This document shows, piece after piece, positions 18,579 to 28,133 of a DNA stretch of 64,000 nucleotides. Position 1 is the first letter of the stretch, and each line of letters starts with the position of its first letter. The position numbers and the translations under genes are program-made. The notes under the pieces were generated by a model. It had not been told where the DNA came from and ran no database searches. It was given only the letters and a program-made list of their open reading frames with translations. Origin of the DNA: DATFVA01 sp963747755 (GTDB taxonomy: Bacteria; Bacteroidota; Ignavibacteria; Ignavibacteriales; Ignavibacteriaceae); NCBI GenBank assembly GCA_963747755.1, contig CAVVGK010000014.1:1054001-1118000 (forward strand), given 5' to 3'.

Positions 18579-21500
18579 TTATGCCTGCCCAACTATACAG
18601 TTTGAATTATTTAATGCGAAATTACAATCCTGGCAATGAGATAAATTCTGATCAAATTTATTAAGTCTTATCTGATGTACCATTTCCCTTATCTTTTTTC
18701 CGAACGCTTCTGCTTCATCAAGTCCGATATTTTCGTTAACGTCCTCCCCCGGAAAATTGATAAAAATTAACCTGAGTTCAAAGGATGTTAATTCTGTAAA
18801 GAAACGACTTACAATATAGGAATAAAATTTCAATTGATGGAAATATAGTGACGCTCGGTCACAAATTTCTTCCCTGGTTATCCCATCTGTTTTGTAATCA
18901 ATAATGATTGCTTTTTGTCCATCAATAATAAGTTTATCCATTATGCCATGGAGAAAATAATCTCCGTCGTTCACGTAAATTTCATATTCATTAAATGATT
19001 GCTTGTACCCGGAGAGCTTATTGTAAACGTCAGACTTATATAATTCTGTTAGTTTATCAGTTATCTCTTTGCTTAAGGAAGTAATATCCTGCGGAGCTTC
19101 GAAACCGAATTCTTCCCGTATCGTCTTTTCAATATCGTCTTGAGAAATTTTAAGGTTATCTTTTTGCAGTATTTTATGGATGATGCTTCCTCTCCGTTCT
19201 GCAGTTATCAGTGGTCTTTCTTCGTACTGTTCTTCTGCGGTATTCTCCTTTGGATTCAATTCGAAACCGGATTCCTTATTTTTTTTATTTACTGAAAGGG
19301 ATTTTCTGTATTCCTTCATTAGCTCTGACATTTCCAGTTCATAGGTAAGTCTGTACTTTAAAGGACATTGACTGAAAACGGTAAATCGGGTAGCTGAAAT
19401 AACTTCTCCTTTAGGATGGTCGGCTGACCTCTCGATCATAATTCTCACTGCTGTCCCTTTATCCTGATCTTCAGTGGAAATAAACATCTCTTCATTAACA
19501 CTCCTGACAATCTTTAATTCTATACCTGTTTCTTTTGAATAATTTTCGAATTTGCCTTCCTCAGTCTTCAGAAATTGGAGTTGATCTCTTAATTCAAAAG
19601 TATCCTGGGTAAAATCGATATCAAAACCCTCCTGCAGAAGTCCGATAAACGAACCTGGCTTATAGTTTTCACATTCTTCAGCGGTTATAAATAAATACTT
19701 CTTTGCCCGTGTTACCCCCACATAAAATAGTCTTTTTAATTCGGCAGCTTCCTTTTTAGATGAGATAAAGTCATAAAGCGAGCTTATAGGAGCCGACTCA
19801 TATTCACCGAAATAATCTTCATTAATCGGAACTTTTGTAAGCAGGCCGTAATTCTTATCAATTTGAACGCTTCCTTTTTTTACCCTGTCAACAAAAGAAG
19901 TTTCATGAGCATTATAAATGAATACAGCAGGATATTCCAATCCTTTTGCCTGGTGGATAGTCATCACCTTAACTGAATCAGATTCATCCGCCAGGGCGGC
20001 CTGGGCCTCATCTTCCATCTCTTCAATTGAATTCTTCAGGAAGTCCGCATAATCATACATTGTTTTGAATCCCTTGCCCTGAAAATTAATAGTCAGCTTT
20101 ACAAGTTTGTCTATATTTGCAGTTTCCTGATGTCCCGAGGCTTTTTGAGAGATTACAGCAAGATAAGGACTCTCACTTAATATCCTTCTCAGCTGCCTGG
20201 GAGCATTAAAAACCTTAGCTTGTTCAAGGTGAGCTTTTAATTTGCTGCAGATACTCTGGAAGCTCTCATCTGATGAACAGGATTTTAACAGCTTTTCCCA
20301 TAAGGTACTGCCTTCATACAGCGACAACTCATAGATACGATTGTCCGGAACATTAAAGAATGGTGATCGCAGGATTCCCACCAGGGCGGTGTCATTCCTC
20401 GGATCCAGCAGAAATGAGAAATAATTAAATATGTCATACACAGATTGCCGCTGGTAAAATCCTTTGCCTCCCACTATACTGAAAGGAATATTCTTTTCAA
20501 TGAATTTTTTTTCGAGTGATGTAAAGGATTTTCTTTTCCTTACCAGTACAGCAATATCCTTCCAGTTCAAGTCTTTCCCGCTGTCCCTCCCGCTAACCAG
20601 TGAAATTATTCTACGAGCAGTAAGTTCAGCTTCATCTTCAGCCGCCTTGTCATCTCCCCCTTCAGCGGGCGCCCCGAGAATTATTTCAATCAAACTGTCA
20701 GTATCTTCTCCTCTGGCACAGACAAGGTCGGAATGTCCGACTTCATTAAAAAGATTTTTAGGATCAGAAAAAAGATTTCTGAAAAGTTTATTCACAAAAA
20801 GGCAGATTCCGGGAGCCATCCGAAAACTATCGGGAAGACTTAATAACGAATTGTCTCCGGATGCATTGCTGATTTGTTCTCTGGTAATCCTGAAAACTTC
20901 CAGATCAGCATCTCGGAACATATAAATACTCTGCTTTTCATCCCCTACTACGAAAAGGTTTCCTTCCCTGAGGTGGTCAAGTATCGGAAGAAATATCTGA
21001 TACTGGATCTCATTCGTATCCTGGTATTCGTCGACCATTATGTATTTGAATTTTTTGGAAAGCTCTGTCTTTACAGATGAGACTTTGAGAAGATTTTTTG
21101 TCAGAACAAGAATGTCTTCGTAATCGAGATAACCATTTTCCTTTTTTTTGGATTCATATTTATCCACACACAAACCGAATAACTTCATAATCGATTTGCC
21201 GAACCTTGCCAGACTTATCTCGCTTTCCTCAAAATTTTGGGGATATTTCAGCTTCGAAATGTTGCGTATATAATCTTCAACTTCTGCAATACTTACCGTG
21301 AGACCGTCCCTCATAACATTCGCAAGGTAACCCAGTTTCCTCACTTCGCTGCGGTTTGTGAACCCTGCGTCTCTGATAAGTCCGAGAAATTTAATTTTGT
21401 TCTCAGCATCGGCTGCTTTCGACAGGTCTTCTATCAGATGTTTTATCTCAATCGCCCTTTCATTACCAGCTTTCAGCGATAAAACGGTTTCATTTATCAG

Positions 21501-22178
21501 TGTTAAAGATTTTATGAATTCGTCTTCACCAAGCCGGATTAGCTTGCCGGCAGTCTCGAGAAAAGCTTCATGAAAAAAAGTCCTGATCTCATCCGGATTT
21601 TTATTGTAGATCCTCTCCCCGATATCCAGAACTTTTTTTCGTTCCTTTACAAGGGTTCGTAATTGAGATGCCAGGATAAGTCGCGAACGGAAAAATCTGA
21701 CAAGGTATTTTGCTTCGTCTGTATTTGAAAAGCCGGACAATGATGCCCTTAATACCTCCTCAACGGAGAGTTCAATTAATTCATCGGATGTTATTTCATC
21801 TATTGACTGAAAATTTGCATCAAGTCCTGCTTCTACAGGAAACTGTCTTAATATATCTATGCAAAATGAGTGGATCGTCGAAATATTGGCTGATACCAGC
21901 TGTCTTCTGATTCGGTTTAACAGTTTTTTTTCCTCTGGATCATCTGAACTGTTAAAACGGCTTTCTATATATTCTGCAATTTTTTTATAAAGTTCACTGG
22001 CAGCCTTGTCTGTAAAAGTAATAGCTGCTATCTGTCCGATTGCACCATTCAGGGAAAGAGCAATTTCAAGATACCGCCGTGATAACACGAATGTTTTCCC
22101 CGACCCGGCATTCGCGGTTAATGAGATGTGATCTTTAAAGTTAAGTGCCTTCTTCTGATGTGTAGTTAGCAGCTCCAT
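18579..22178 (-). CDS. addA: UvrD/AddA-type helicase with C-terminal PD-(D/E)XK nuclease
   Basis: About 1199 residues from the ATG at 22178 (MELLTTHQKKAL); an upstream GTG at 22196 is the alternative. Superfamily-1 motifs in order: Walker A 'TANAGSGKT' (Lys28), motif II 'IMVDEYQDTNE', motif III 'VVGDEKQSIYMFRDAD', motif V 'VMTIHQAKGLEYPAVF' and motif VI 'LFYVGVTRAKKYLF'. The C-terminal 280 residues carry a RecB-type nuclease with 'AIIIDYKTDG'. A cysteine in 'FSQCPLKYRL' and three near the end (Cys1182, Cys1185, Cys1194) look like an iron-sulfur clamp, which in AddAB usually belongs to AddB. The enzyme would process double-strand ends for recombination. No addB is adjacent, so the gene symbol is tentative. 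Confidence 0.85.
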   Translation of the reverse strand: MELLTTHQKKALNFKDHISLTANAGSGKTFVLSRRYLEIALSLNGAIGQIAAITFTDKAASELYKKIAEYIESRFNSSDDPEEKKLLNRIRRQLVSANISTIHSFCIDILRQFPVEAGLDANFQSIDEITSDELIELSVEEVLRASLSGFSNTDEAKYLVRFFRSRLILASQLRTLVKERKKVLDIGERIYNKNPDEIRTFFHEAFLETAGKLIRLGEDEFIKSLTLINETVLSLKAGNERAIEIKHLIEDLSKAADAENKIKFLGLIRDAGFTNRSEVRKLGYLANVMRDGLTVSIAEVEDYIRNISKLKYPQNFEESEISLARFGKSIMKLFGLCVDKYESKKKENGYLDYEDILVLTKNLLKVSSVKTELSKKFKYIMVDEYQDTNEIQYQIFLPILDHLREGNLFVVGDEKQSIYMFRDADLEVFRITREQISNASGDNSLLSLPDSFRMAPGICLFVNKLFRNLFSDPKNLFNEVGHSDLVCARGEDTDSLIEIILGAPAEGGDDKAAEDEAELTARRIISLVSGRDSGKDLNWKDIAVLVRKRKSFTSLEKKFIEKNIPFSIVGGKGFYQRQSVYDIFNYFSFLLDPRNDTALVGILRSPFFNVPDNRIYELSLYEGSTLWEKLLKSCSSDESFQSICSKLKAHLEQAKVFNAPRQLRRILSESPYLAVISQKASGHQETANIDKLVKLTINFQGKGFKTMYDYADFLKNSIEEMEDEAQAALADESDSVKVMTIHQAKGLEYPAVFIYNAHETSFVDRVKKGSVQIDKNYGLLTKVPINEDYFGEYESAPISSLYDFISSKKEAAELKRLFYVGVTRAKKYLFITAEECENYKPGSFIGLLQEGFDIDFTQDTFELRDQLQFLKTEEGKFENYSKETGIELKIVRSVNEEMFISTEDQDKGTAVRIMIERSADHPKGEVISATRFTVFSQCPLKYRLTYELEMSELMKEYRKSLSVNKKNKESGFELNPKENTAEEQYEERPLITAERRGSIIHKILQKDNLKISQDDIEKTIREEFGFEAPQDITSLSKEITDKLTELYKSDVYNKLSGYKQSFNEYEIYVNDGDYFLHGIMDKLIIDGQKAIIIDYKTDGITREEICDRASLYFHQLKFYSYIVSRFFTELTSFELRLIFINFPGEDVNENIGLDEAEAFGKKIREMVHQIRLNKFDQNLSHCQDCNFALNNSNCIVGQA

Positions 22179-22196
22179 TAAATCCAAACTATCCAC

Positions 22197-22447
22197 AATT
22201 TATTGTAAAAAATTCCCGTTAGGAATAAATATTTGTAACGTCCGTAATCCATAATTCTCCCTGGCTATAGGAGATTCAACCCCTGAACGGAGTTGGGTTC
22301 GTAGATTTAGACTAATGTTACAGATGTTCAATCCCTCCGGGATTCTTATCCTCACAGGCTCTCGTATTCCCTTTAGGGAATAAATATTTGTAACAATCGT
22401 AACCCGAATCTGTACATATTCCCGTTAGGGAATAAACATTTGTAATA
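22197..22447. repeat. Cluster of REP-like palindromic units
   Basis: A gene-free gap of about 250 bp packed with related palindromes. Units 22212-22238, 22366-22394 and 22418-22445 share ATTCCC(G/T)TTAGGGAAT followed by AAA(C/T)ATTTGTAA, and all point the same way. A fourth, AATCCCTCCGGGATT at 22330-22344, is a diverged core. 'CAACCCCTGAACGGAGTTGGGTT' at 22278-22300 may be a fifth, poorer one. Comparable repeats in related genomes behave like REP elements spread by IS200-like REP-associated transposases; no such transposase is in this window. Spacing is irregular, which excludes a CRISPR array. Confidence 0.75.
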
Positions 22448-25400
22448 TCAGCTCTTCTGCCGGGGAATCGAAATCCGGAATTTCGTCCCCTTGTCCTTTT
22501 TATCCGCAAGAGTTATCATACCACCGATGCCCTCAATAAATCTTTTGGAAAGTTTCAGTCCTATACCCATTCCTCTTTCCTTGGTAGTATAACCCGGGTC
22601 GAATATTTTTTCCCGGTGCTGCAAGTCGATCCCCTTCCCGTCGTCATCGATGATAAAAATAAAAAACTCTTCATCATTTTTAAGGGATAAATTTATGTTC
22701 TTAGCCTCCGCCTGGATGGAATTCCTGATCATATTTATAATCAGCCTTCTCAGCTGAAATTTGTCAGCTTCAACTACAGCTTCACTTAGTCCAGTGGAAA
22801 ATTCAATATTCACATCTTCCTCTAAAAACAAATCAAGAGCGTCTTTAATAACAGGGATTATATCCATCGTCTCAAGCTTGAAATTGGGCATTCGGGCAAA
22901 CCTGGAGAATTCTGATGCAATAACATTAAGGCTGTCTATCTGGTTAAGTACCGTGCCTGATACCTTTTCAAAAATGGAATCGAAGTTTTTGTTTTTATCT
23001 TTGTATGAAATTATCAGCTGCTGTACAGCCAGTTTCATAGGGGTTAAAGGATTTTTTATTTCATGCGCAACCTGTTTCGCCATTTCTTTCCAGGCGTTCT
23101 CTCTCTCAAGTTCGGCCATCTCAATTTCATTACGCTTGAGTTCCTGGGTCATCGAATTAAACCCTTCAAGGAGTTCTCTAACCTCCCCATGTTCATTAAG
23201 ATCAAGCTGAACATTCAGATCACCATGAGCAACTGAATCTGTCGCCCTGGTAAGTCTTCTTATTGGTGAAGAGATTTTATTCGCGAGGATGGTACTTATA
23301 ATGATTATAAGTATTGTGGCAAAGGAATAGATGCCGAAAAGAAAAACATCTACATCGATTGGAGAAAAGCCGAGATGAACCTTATTAAAAGCATCATTTA
23401 CACCGATCGTAAACTCTTCACCGTCAATCGATATTTTCTTATAAAAGGAATCATAAGAATAATTTTCAATTCTCTCCTTCGTGAGATATTCCCTGTAGCT
23501 CAAATAGTTCAGGTGATAGTAAACGTCTGAGTCGAGCTTTTCATCGAAAAGACCTGCCTGGTAGAATTGGCTCCTGGAGCTGAAAAGCTGACTGGTGTTG
23601 TCATAAACTGAAAATGAGATCCTGAGTTCCCTCCCTGCGTTCTCGAAAGCCTGCTCAATTGATTTTTGTCCGTTATTTTCCACTTGTGAACGTACATGGT
23701 TCTCGAGATAATTCGATCTCTCGTTTAGTTCATTGAATACAGCAGCCTGACTCCTGTCGGCTACTATCTGACGGTTATAAATTGCCAGTATTATAACAGG
23801 AATAATCGAGATAATAAGGAAGGCTATCAACAGCTGTGTTCGGAAACTGTACTTAAATTCTGAAAACGTGATAACAAAAAGCACAATAAATAAAATCAGG
23901 ATGAAAATACTATGAACGAGGAATACCTTGAAGAAATTGAAAAGATTCCAGGTTATATGTTTTTCGACAAGAGATACAGATGTAATTATCCCGCTGCCGT
24001 CTTCATTGGTCTTTAACGCATAAGTAATGTAATTTTCTCCATTCAGATTTACTGTCAGCCAGGCTTCATTCTCCTGAGAATATTTTGCATTTACTATCGG
24101 TTCGTATTGATCTCGAGAAGGATAAATATCTCCGTAAACCTGAATCAGTTTTGAGTTCCTGAACTCGAATATCTTAAGCTGCCGCAGATCAAGCACGGAG
24201 TTTATTATGTTCTTTTTAGATTCCAGGAAGTCCGGAATGTTTCTTGCTCCCCAGTTCTGAAGAGTGAAATTCAGGACTGCACCTATATAACCCGAGACTA
24301 TTCCTCTCTCTTTAATAGGCACAATTCCGGCAAATATCTTCCCTGCAGGACTACGTTCAGCTGCCATTTCCACTATTTCCGGATCACTGCCTGAATAATT
24401 GACAAGTTTTGCAGGCATTTTAAAATCACTTCTTATCCCTATACCAAACCTGCCGATCTGCTGCATGTCTTTATCATAAATCATAACCGCAGAATTAATA
24501 GATTCACGCTGAAGCGAGCTGTTACTCCAAATTTTAAAGGCCAGAGAATTATAATTGGTATTCAGCATATAAAAAGAATTTCTGACCTCCTGCTCATCAA
24601 CTGCCCCCTTTAAAGTTTCATTCAGAAGGAAGTGCAGAAGATTGTCGTCGGGGCGATTTATTTCGAGTGCGCTCGTTTTAAGAGATTCTTTTTCCAGCTG
24701 TAGATTATAAAAGTTAAGCAGAGTGATGGTGATGACAGACGCTGCCAGCGTTGCATAAACGAAATTATACAGAGAGTTTAGTCTCCTGAATATTATAAAA
24801 TACAGCACCAGGAATACAAGGAGTATAAATACAAAACCGAGTGTATAATTTATCAGCGGTTCGTGCTGCAGGTAAATGAAAAAGAAACCTGAGATCTCAA
24901 AACCGATGAGACAAAAAAGGAAGATCAGACGCCTTTTCCTTTCATCCTCTTCAGGCAGGGTAAAAAAGAGAAGCAGAAAATATGAAATTAGAAAAAGTAT
25001 AATGGCCAGTCCGATAAGCAGAATTGCAAAATTCATTACGAGAAATATAAAATCAGGAATCAGGTTGGCTTCCTGGAAATATCTCAACGTTGAATCAAAT
25101 ATTACACTCTTCATTGAAGCAAACAATCCACGGAAGGTCATAAAGAAAAGAAAAGCAAAGGGAATGAATAAGATTCCGAAAAGAGTGTATTTTTTAAATT
25201 TTACTGAACCGGGATCTCTTATAAAATCAATTACGTATAAATAACCACGAATGCTTATAACAAGAATGAAAATGGAAGATATTATAAGTTCCACCGGCGA
25301 TTTAACAATTCCCCATCCAAATGCCGAAGAAAAATTTGCGGGGTCCACGACCGCGCCATCTAGCAGGTTAGAAGGAAACCCCACCACATAAATAACGGCT

Positions 25401-26287
25401 CTGAATAAACTGCAGTAAATAATAAACACCAGAAGTCTTATTGAACGGTATTTAATGCTTTTGAATTCCTTCCTGAATCCGAAGGAAATGAAAAATAAAG
25501 CAACAGCAACAAGCACCGACTGGAACTGGTTGGTTTGATTCTGAATCGAGCTGATGTATGTATCAAGTCCGGGCTTAAAAAAACTGACTGTGCCGATTTT
25601 ACTGTCTTTATTATTTATAAGCTCGAAAGAGTACTTTCTGCCGTCCTTTGATTTGGGTGTGAACGGATTATAATTTACATCAAACCGTGTCAGAAACCTC
25701 CCGGAGATTTCATTTGTGAAATTCAGTTCATTATAATATTGATTCTGAAGAGAATAGCCCTTTTCAATTGGCAGACTGACCAGGAAATAAAAAAGATCAT
25801 TCTCAATTCTTACGGTATCAGTAACCGTTAGATAAGTTATCAGGTCGCCCTTATAAAAATGAGTTTCTCCCACAGGAAAACTCAATGGGAATATATCATC
25901 CTGGTTTATGGCGATTGACCTGTTCCAGGCAATCATCCTGCCATTGGGTGCAAGGATCTCAACTGAATAATCATTGTACTGATCATCGTTAACAAGATTT
26001 ATTAACGCTCCGTAGGAGGAATTACCCGGACTAAGAGTCGTCTTCAGCTTTTTATTTAATCCTGATGAAACTGCAAGCAGGTTATCTTCTTTTTGCTTCA
26101 GAATTGAATTAACCGAGGATTCAATGTCCTGAATTTTTTCGGTAAGTTTTTCGGGCCAGTCATTTTCGGTATACCGGATATACACGGGAGTTAGAATCCC
26201 GGATACAAGGATCAGAAGTAAAATAAAAAAGACGATAGCAAAGTACTTCCTATCGCCTTCAAATATCTGAAAAATTTTTTTCGGCAT
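22448..26287 (-). CDS. Large NtrY-like sensor histidine kinase
   Basis: A 1279-residue membrane kinase. The N-terminal half has two extracytoplasmic sensor regions (about 30-240 and 570-780) separated by a block of seven or more membrane helices (about 250-560), with two further helices near 790-830 and 985-1005. A HAMP domain follows ('SSPIRRLTRATDSVAHGDL'). Then the phosphoacceptor His in 'QVAHEIKNPLTPMKLA' (about 1063) and the HATPase motifs 'NMIRNSIQAEA', 'DDDGKGID' and 'GYTTKERGMGIGLKLSK'. The H-box with 'NPLTP' is typical of NtrY and related kinases. No response regulator gene is adjacent; the NtrC-type regulator at 34.2 kb is a possible but unproven partner. It overlaps the upstream gene's stop by one base. 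Confidence 0.9.
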   Translation of the reverse strand: MPKKIFQIFEGDRKYFAIVFFILLLILVSGILTPVYIRYTENDWPEKLTEKIQDIESSVNSILKQKEDNLLAVSSGLNKKLKTTLSPGNSSYGALINLVNDDQYNDYSVEILAPNGRMIAWNRSIAINQDDIFPLSFPVGETHFYKGDLITYLTVTDTVRIENDLFYFLVSLPIEKGYSLQNQYYNELNFTNEISGRFLTRFDVNYNPFTPKSKDGRKYSFELINNKDSKIGTVSFFKPGLDTYISSIQNQTNQFQSVLVAVALFFISFGFRKEFKSIKYRSIRLLVFIIYCSLFRAVIYVVGFPSNLLDGAVVDPANFSSAFGWGIVKSPVELIISSIFILVISIRGYLYVIDFIRDPGSVKFKKYTLFGILFIPFAFLFFMTFRGLFASMKSVIFDSTLRYFQEANLIPDFIFLVMNFAILLIGLAIILFLISYFLLLFFTLPEEDERKRRLIFLFCLIGFEISGFFFIYLQHEPLINYTLGFVFILLVFLVLYFIIFRRLNSLYNFVYATLAASVITITLLNFYNLQLEKESLKTSALEINRPDDNLLHFLLNETLKGAVDEQEVRNSFYMLNTNYNSLAFKIWSNSSLQRESINSAVMIYDKDMQQIGRFGIGIRSDFKMPAKLVNYSGSDPEIVEMAAERSPAGKIFAGIVPIKERGIVSGYIGAVLNFTLQNWGARNIPDFLESKKNIINSVLDLRQLKIFEFRNSKLIQVYGDIYPSRDQYEPIVNAKYSQENEAWLTVNLNGENYITYALKTNEDGSGIITSVSLVEKHITWNLFNFFKVFLVHSIFILILFIVLFVITFSEFKYSFRTQLLIAFLIISIIPVIILAIYNRQIVADRSQAAVFNELNERSNYLENHVRSQVENNGQKSIEQAFENAGRELRISFSVYDNTSQLFSSRSQFYQAGLFDEKLDSDVYYHLNYLSYREYLTKERIENYSYDSFYKKISIDGEEFTIGVNDAFNKVHLGFSPIDVDVFLFGIYSFATILIIIISTILANKISSPIRRLTRATDSVAHGDLNVQLDLNEHGEVRELLEGFNSMTQELKRNEIEMAELERENAWKEMAKQVAHEIKNPLTPMKLAVQQLIISYKDKNKNFDSIFEKVSGTVLNQIDSLNVIASEFSRFARMPNFKLETMDIIPVIKDALDLFLEEDVNIEFSTGLSEAVVEADKFQLRRLIINMIRNSIQAEAKNINLSLKNDEEFFIFIIDDDGKGIDLQHREKIFDPGYTTKERGMGIGLKLSKRFIEGIGGMITLADKKDKGTKFRISIPRQKS

Positions 26288-26736
26288 TAATTAATTGTAA
26301 TCTGTGAAATCTTCCAGTTTTTACCTGTTTTCTTTAACGCAATATACACCTGCGCCCGATCTCTCTTCCCCCGGTATTCAAACTGATATTCCCCGGTAGC
26401 ATATGGATTATTTGAATCCGGCTGAATATTATCGAATCTGAACGCAGTTACTCTGTATACCTTAAAGAAATCCTCAAGCACATAATAAGCCTGGTTGGAA
26501 CTGTAATAGCCGCTTATACCATTCGACAAACTCAAATAAGTTTGTGAAGAAAAATACCCTGCAATTGATTCCACATTCCGTTTAGCTATTCCGCTGCTGA
26601 TTTCAGTAAAGATCCTATAACTTTCACTTTGTGTGTTCTTTTGTGCATTGGAGTCAGAGTTGAAATTCTGTGAATAAGCATTGTTAACAAAGTTCAGGCA
26701 GAGCAGGCTTAATAATATGTAAAAACTTTTCTTCAT
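26287..26736 (-). CDS. Small exported protein, DUF4783-like
   Basis: 149 residues from the ATG at 26736-26734 (MKKSFYILLSLLCLN). A longer reading from a TTG would put eight residues before the signal peptide, so it is not used. A signal peptide ends near 'NAYSQ'. The mature part ('ISSGIAKRNVESIAGYFS', 'YSSNQAYYVLEDFFKVY', 'GKNWKISQITIN') matches the NTF2-like DUF4783 group of Bacteroidetes-type genomes. The last base of its stop is the first base of the kinase start (TAATG), which means tight translational coupling. It may be a periplasmic partner of the kinase sensor, an inference from position only. Confidence 0.7.
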   Translation of the reverse strand: MKKSFYILLSLLCLNFVNNAYSQNFNSDSNAQKNTQSESYRIFTEISSGIAKRNVESIAGYFSSQTYLSLSNGISGYYSSNQAYYVLEDFFKVYRVTAFRFDNIQPDSNNPYATGEYQFEYRGKRDRAQVYIALKKTGKNWKISQITIN

Positions 26737-26786
26737 TTTATTCAGCCATAATTTAATCAATCTTCCAAAGTAAATCTACCATTTCA

Positions 26787-26905
26787 GCCATTGAAGCGAT
26801 CTCTTTACCGTACTAGTCATTGCGAGCAAGTTTTCGACCGAAGCAATCTCTTGTCCTTACCGGTCTTTGTGAGGGAGTTTTCGACCGAAGCAATCTCCTT
26901 CTCGG
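26787..26905. repeat. Tandem copies of a 'CATTGCGAG...GAAGCAATCTC' repeat
   Basis: Two near-identical units, 26816-26860 and 26862-26905. Each has the half-palindrome (CATTGCGAGC or CTTTGTGAGG), then TTTTCGACCGAAGCAATCTC. A third, truncated copy (CATTGAAGCGATCTC) precedes them at 26789. This kind of imperfect palindrome is scattered in many environmental bacterial genomes. The surrounding 348-bp gap (26737-27108) holds no gene that I can support. Confidence 0.7.
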
Positions 26906-27108
26906 CTGTTAATTTATTCAACACTATGACAAAAATGACATACTCCATTTATTCGGTTTACTCTAGTGGGCATGCCGTAGTCATGCCGTATTTGCTCTAA
27001 CCAAAAATTGCTATTTTCGCACTGTTCAAAAATTCAACGTATGACAAAATCGCAGTATCCAATCCGTATCATTAGTAACGGGTTTTTGAGCAAAGAATCT
27101 TGTGCCTG

Positions 27109-27939
27109 TCATTCAGACACGGCTGCAATTTTCCTTGTCTGCTGTCTGCTAAGTTCTTTTCTCTCACTCGCCGGTTTTCTCGGTTTAAGCATTGGCTCAC
27201 CTTCTACTAACTGGAATGACCAGTCGAACACAATCCTGCTGGGAGTGATAGCTGATATCCTGACCTTTGCGTAATGATTGTCCCATGTCCATATAACGTA
27301 TGTATGGCCGACTTTGGCAATCTCATCCTTGGTAGAACTCCAGCCATTTTCAGGTGCATAAGCAATATCCCAGATATCATTTGTTGATCCCATATCCTGA
27401 ACATCCGTATCATCCCATACATCCAGGTAATATGTACCCTCATAATTTTCAAAGAAGAAATCTGCAGTCTGATCATCATAAGGAACTACGCTGTAATTAT
27501 TAAAGGTGTATCCTGCCAAATCCGGAAAATGACGATAATCGAAAATGGACTGATCAAATCCTTCCGGTCTAGGAATCGCATAAATAACGTCATAACTAAG
27601 TTCACTCTCATTTCCATTGAAATCATACGCAGTAACCGCATAATATATTGTTGCAGCATTAGATGCGTCATAATCAACAAAATAATTTTCACTGGTGGAA
27701 CCAATTAAAGTATACTTTCCATCATAACTGTCGGCATAATACACATTATATCCTGCTAAATCTCTTTCGTAGTTATTATTCCAGGAAAGATCAACTCGGT
27801 TATCACCATTAAGAACTGTAATCCCTGTAGGTATTGCGGGGGGTGTATCGTCAATCCTTGTGTATGGATCATTTACTCCGCATGAGTAAAGAATAAAGGA
27901 TATTAAAATTATAAACGGGTAATATATCAATGTTTTCAT
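27109..27939 (-). CDS. Lipoprotein with fibronectin type III domain
   Basis: A 276-residue exported lipoprotein; the lipobox is LYSC, with Cys20 to be acylated. Residues about 33-125 form an FN3 domain ('PAIPTGITVLNGDNRVDLSW', 'DLAGYNVYYADSYDGKYTLI', 'YYAVTAYDFNGNES'). The remaining 150 residues are a beta-rich domain that I do not recognise, with many Tyr, Trp and Asp ('GYTFNNYSVVPYDDQTADFF'). Cell-surface or periplasmic attachment is likely. The ribosome site is poor (GGACAAAGGCC). It is flanked by the repeat region on one side and the pyr operon end on the other, and is transcribed alone. Confidence 0.8.
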   Translation of the reverse strand: MKTLIYYPFIILISFILYSCGVNDPYTRIDDTPPAIPTGITVLNGDNRVDLSWNNNYERDLAGYNVYYADSYDGKYTLIGSTSENYFVDYDASNAATIYYAVTAYDFNGNESELSYDVIYAIPRPEGFDQSIFDYRHFPDLAGYTFNNYSVVPYDDQTADFFFENYEGTYYLDVWDDTDVQDMGSTNDIWDIAYAPENGWSSTKDEIAKVGHTYVIWTWDNHYAKVRISAITPSRIVFDWSFQLVEGEPMLKPRKPASERKELSRQQTRKIAAVSE

Positions 27940-28133
27940 GGCCTTTGTCCTGATGTTTTTACAGTATTATTAAAACAAGATAAGTGCCATAGAAAAAGCT
28001 TGATATATTGCGGAAATAAGCAGAAATGATAACTTTAATTGTATATAATTATATACACTAGAGTCTAATTCATGGAAGGATGATCAAACATACAGCCATT
28101 TAAATTTAACAATTTAACCATTAAACCATGAAA

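Noticed and set aside
20464..20925. Long reading frame on the plus strand (153 codons)
   Set aside because: Antisense shadow of the helicase-nuclease gene, whose frame carries all the conserved motifs; no ribosome site.
22197..22447. CRISPR array
   Set aside because: Three or four short palindromic units with irregular spacing and no cas genes; they fit a REP-like family instead.
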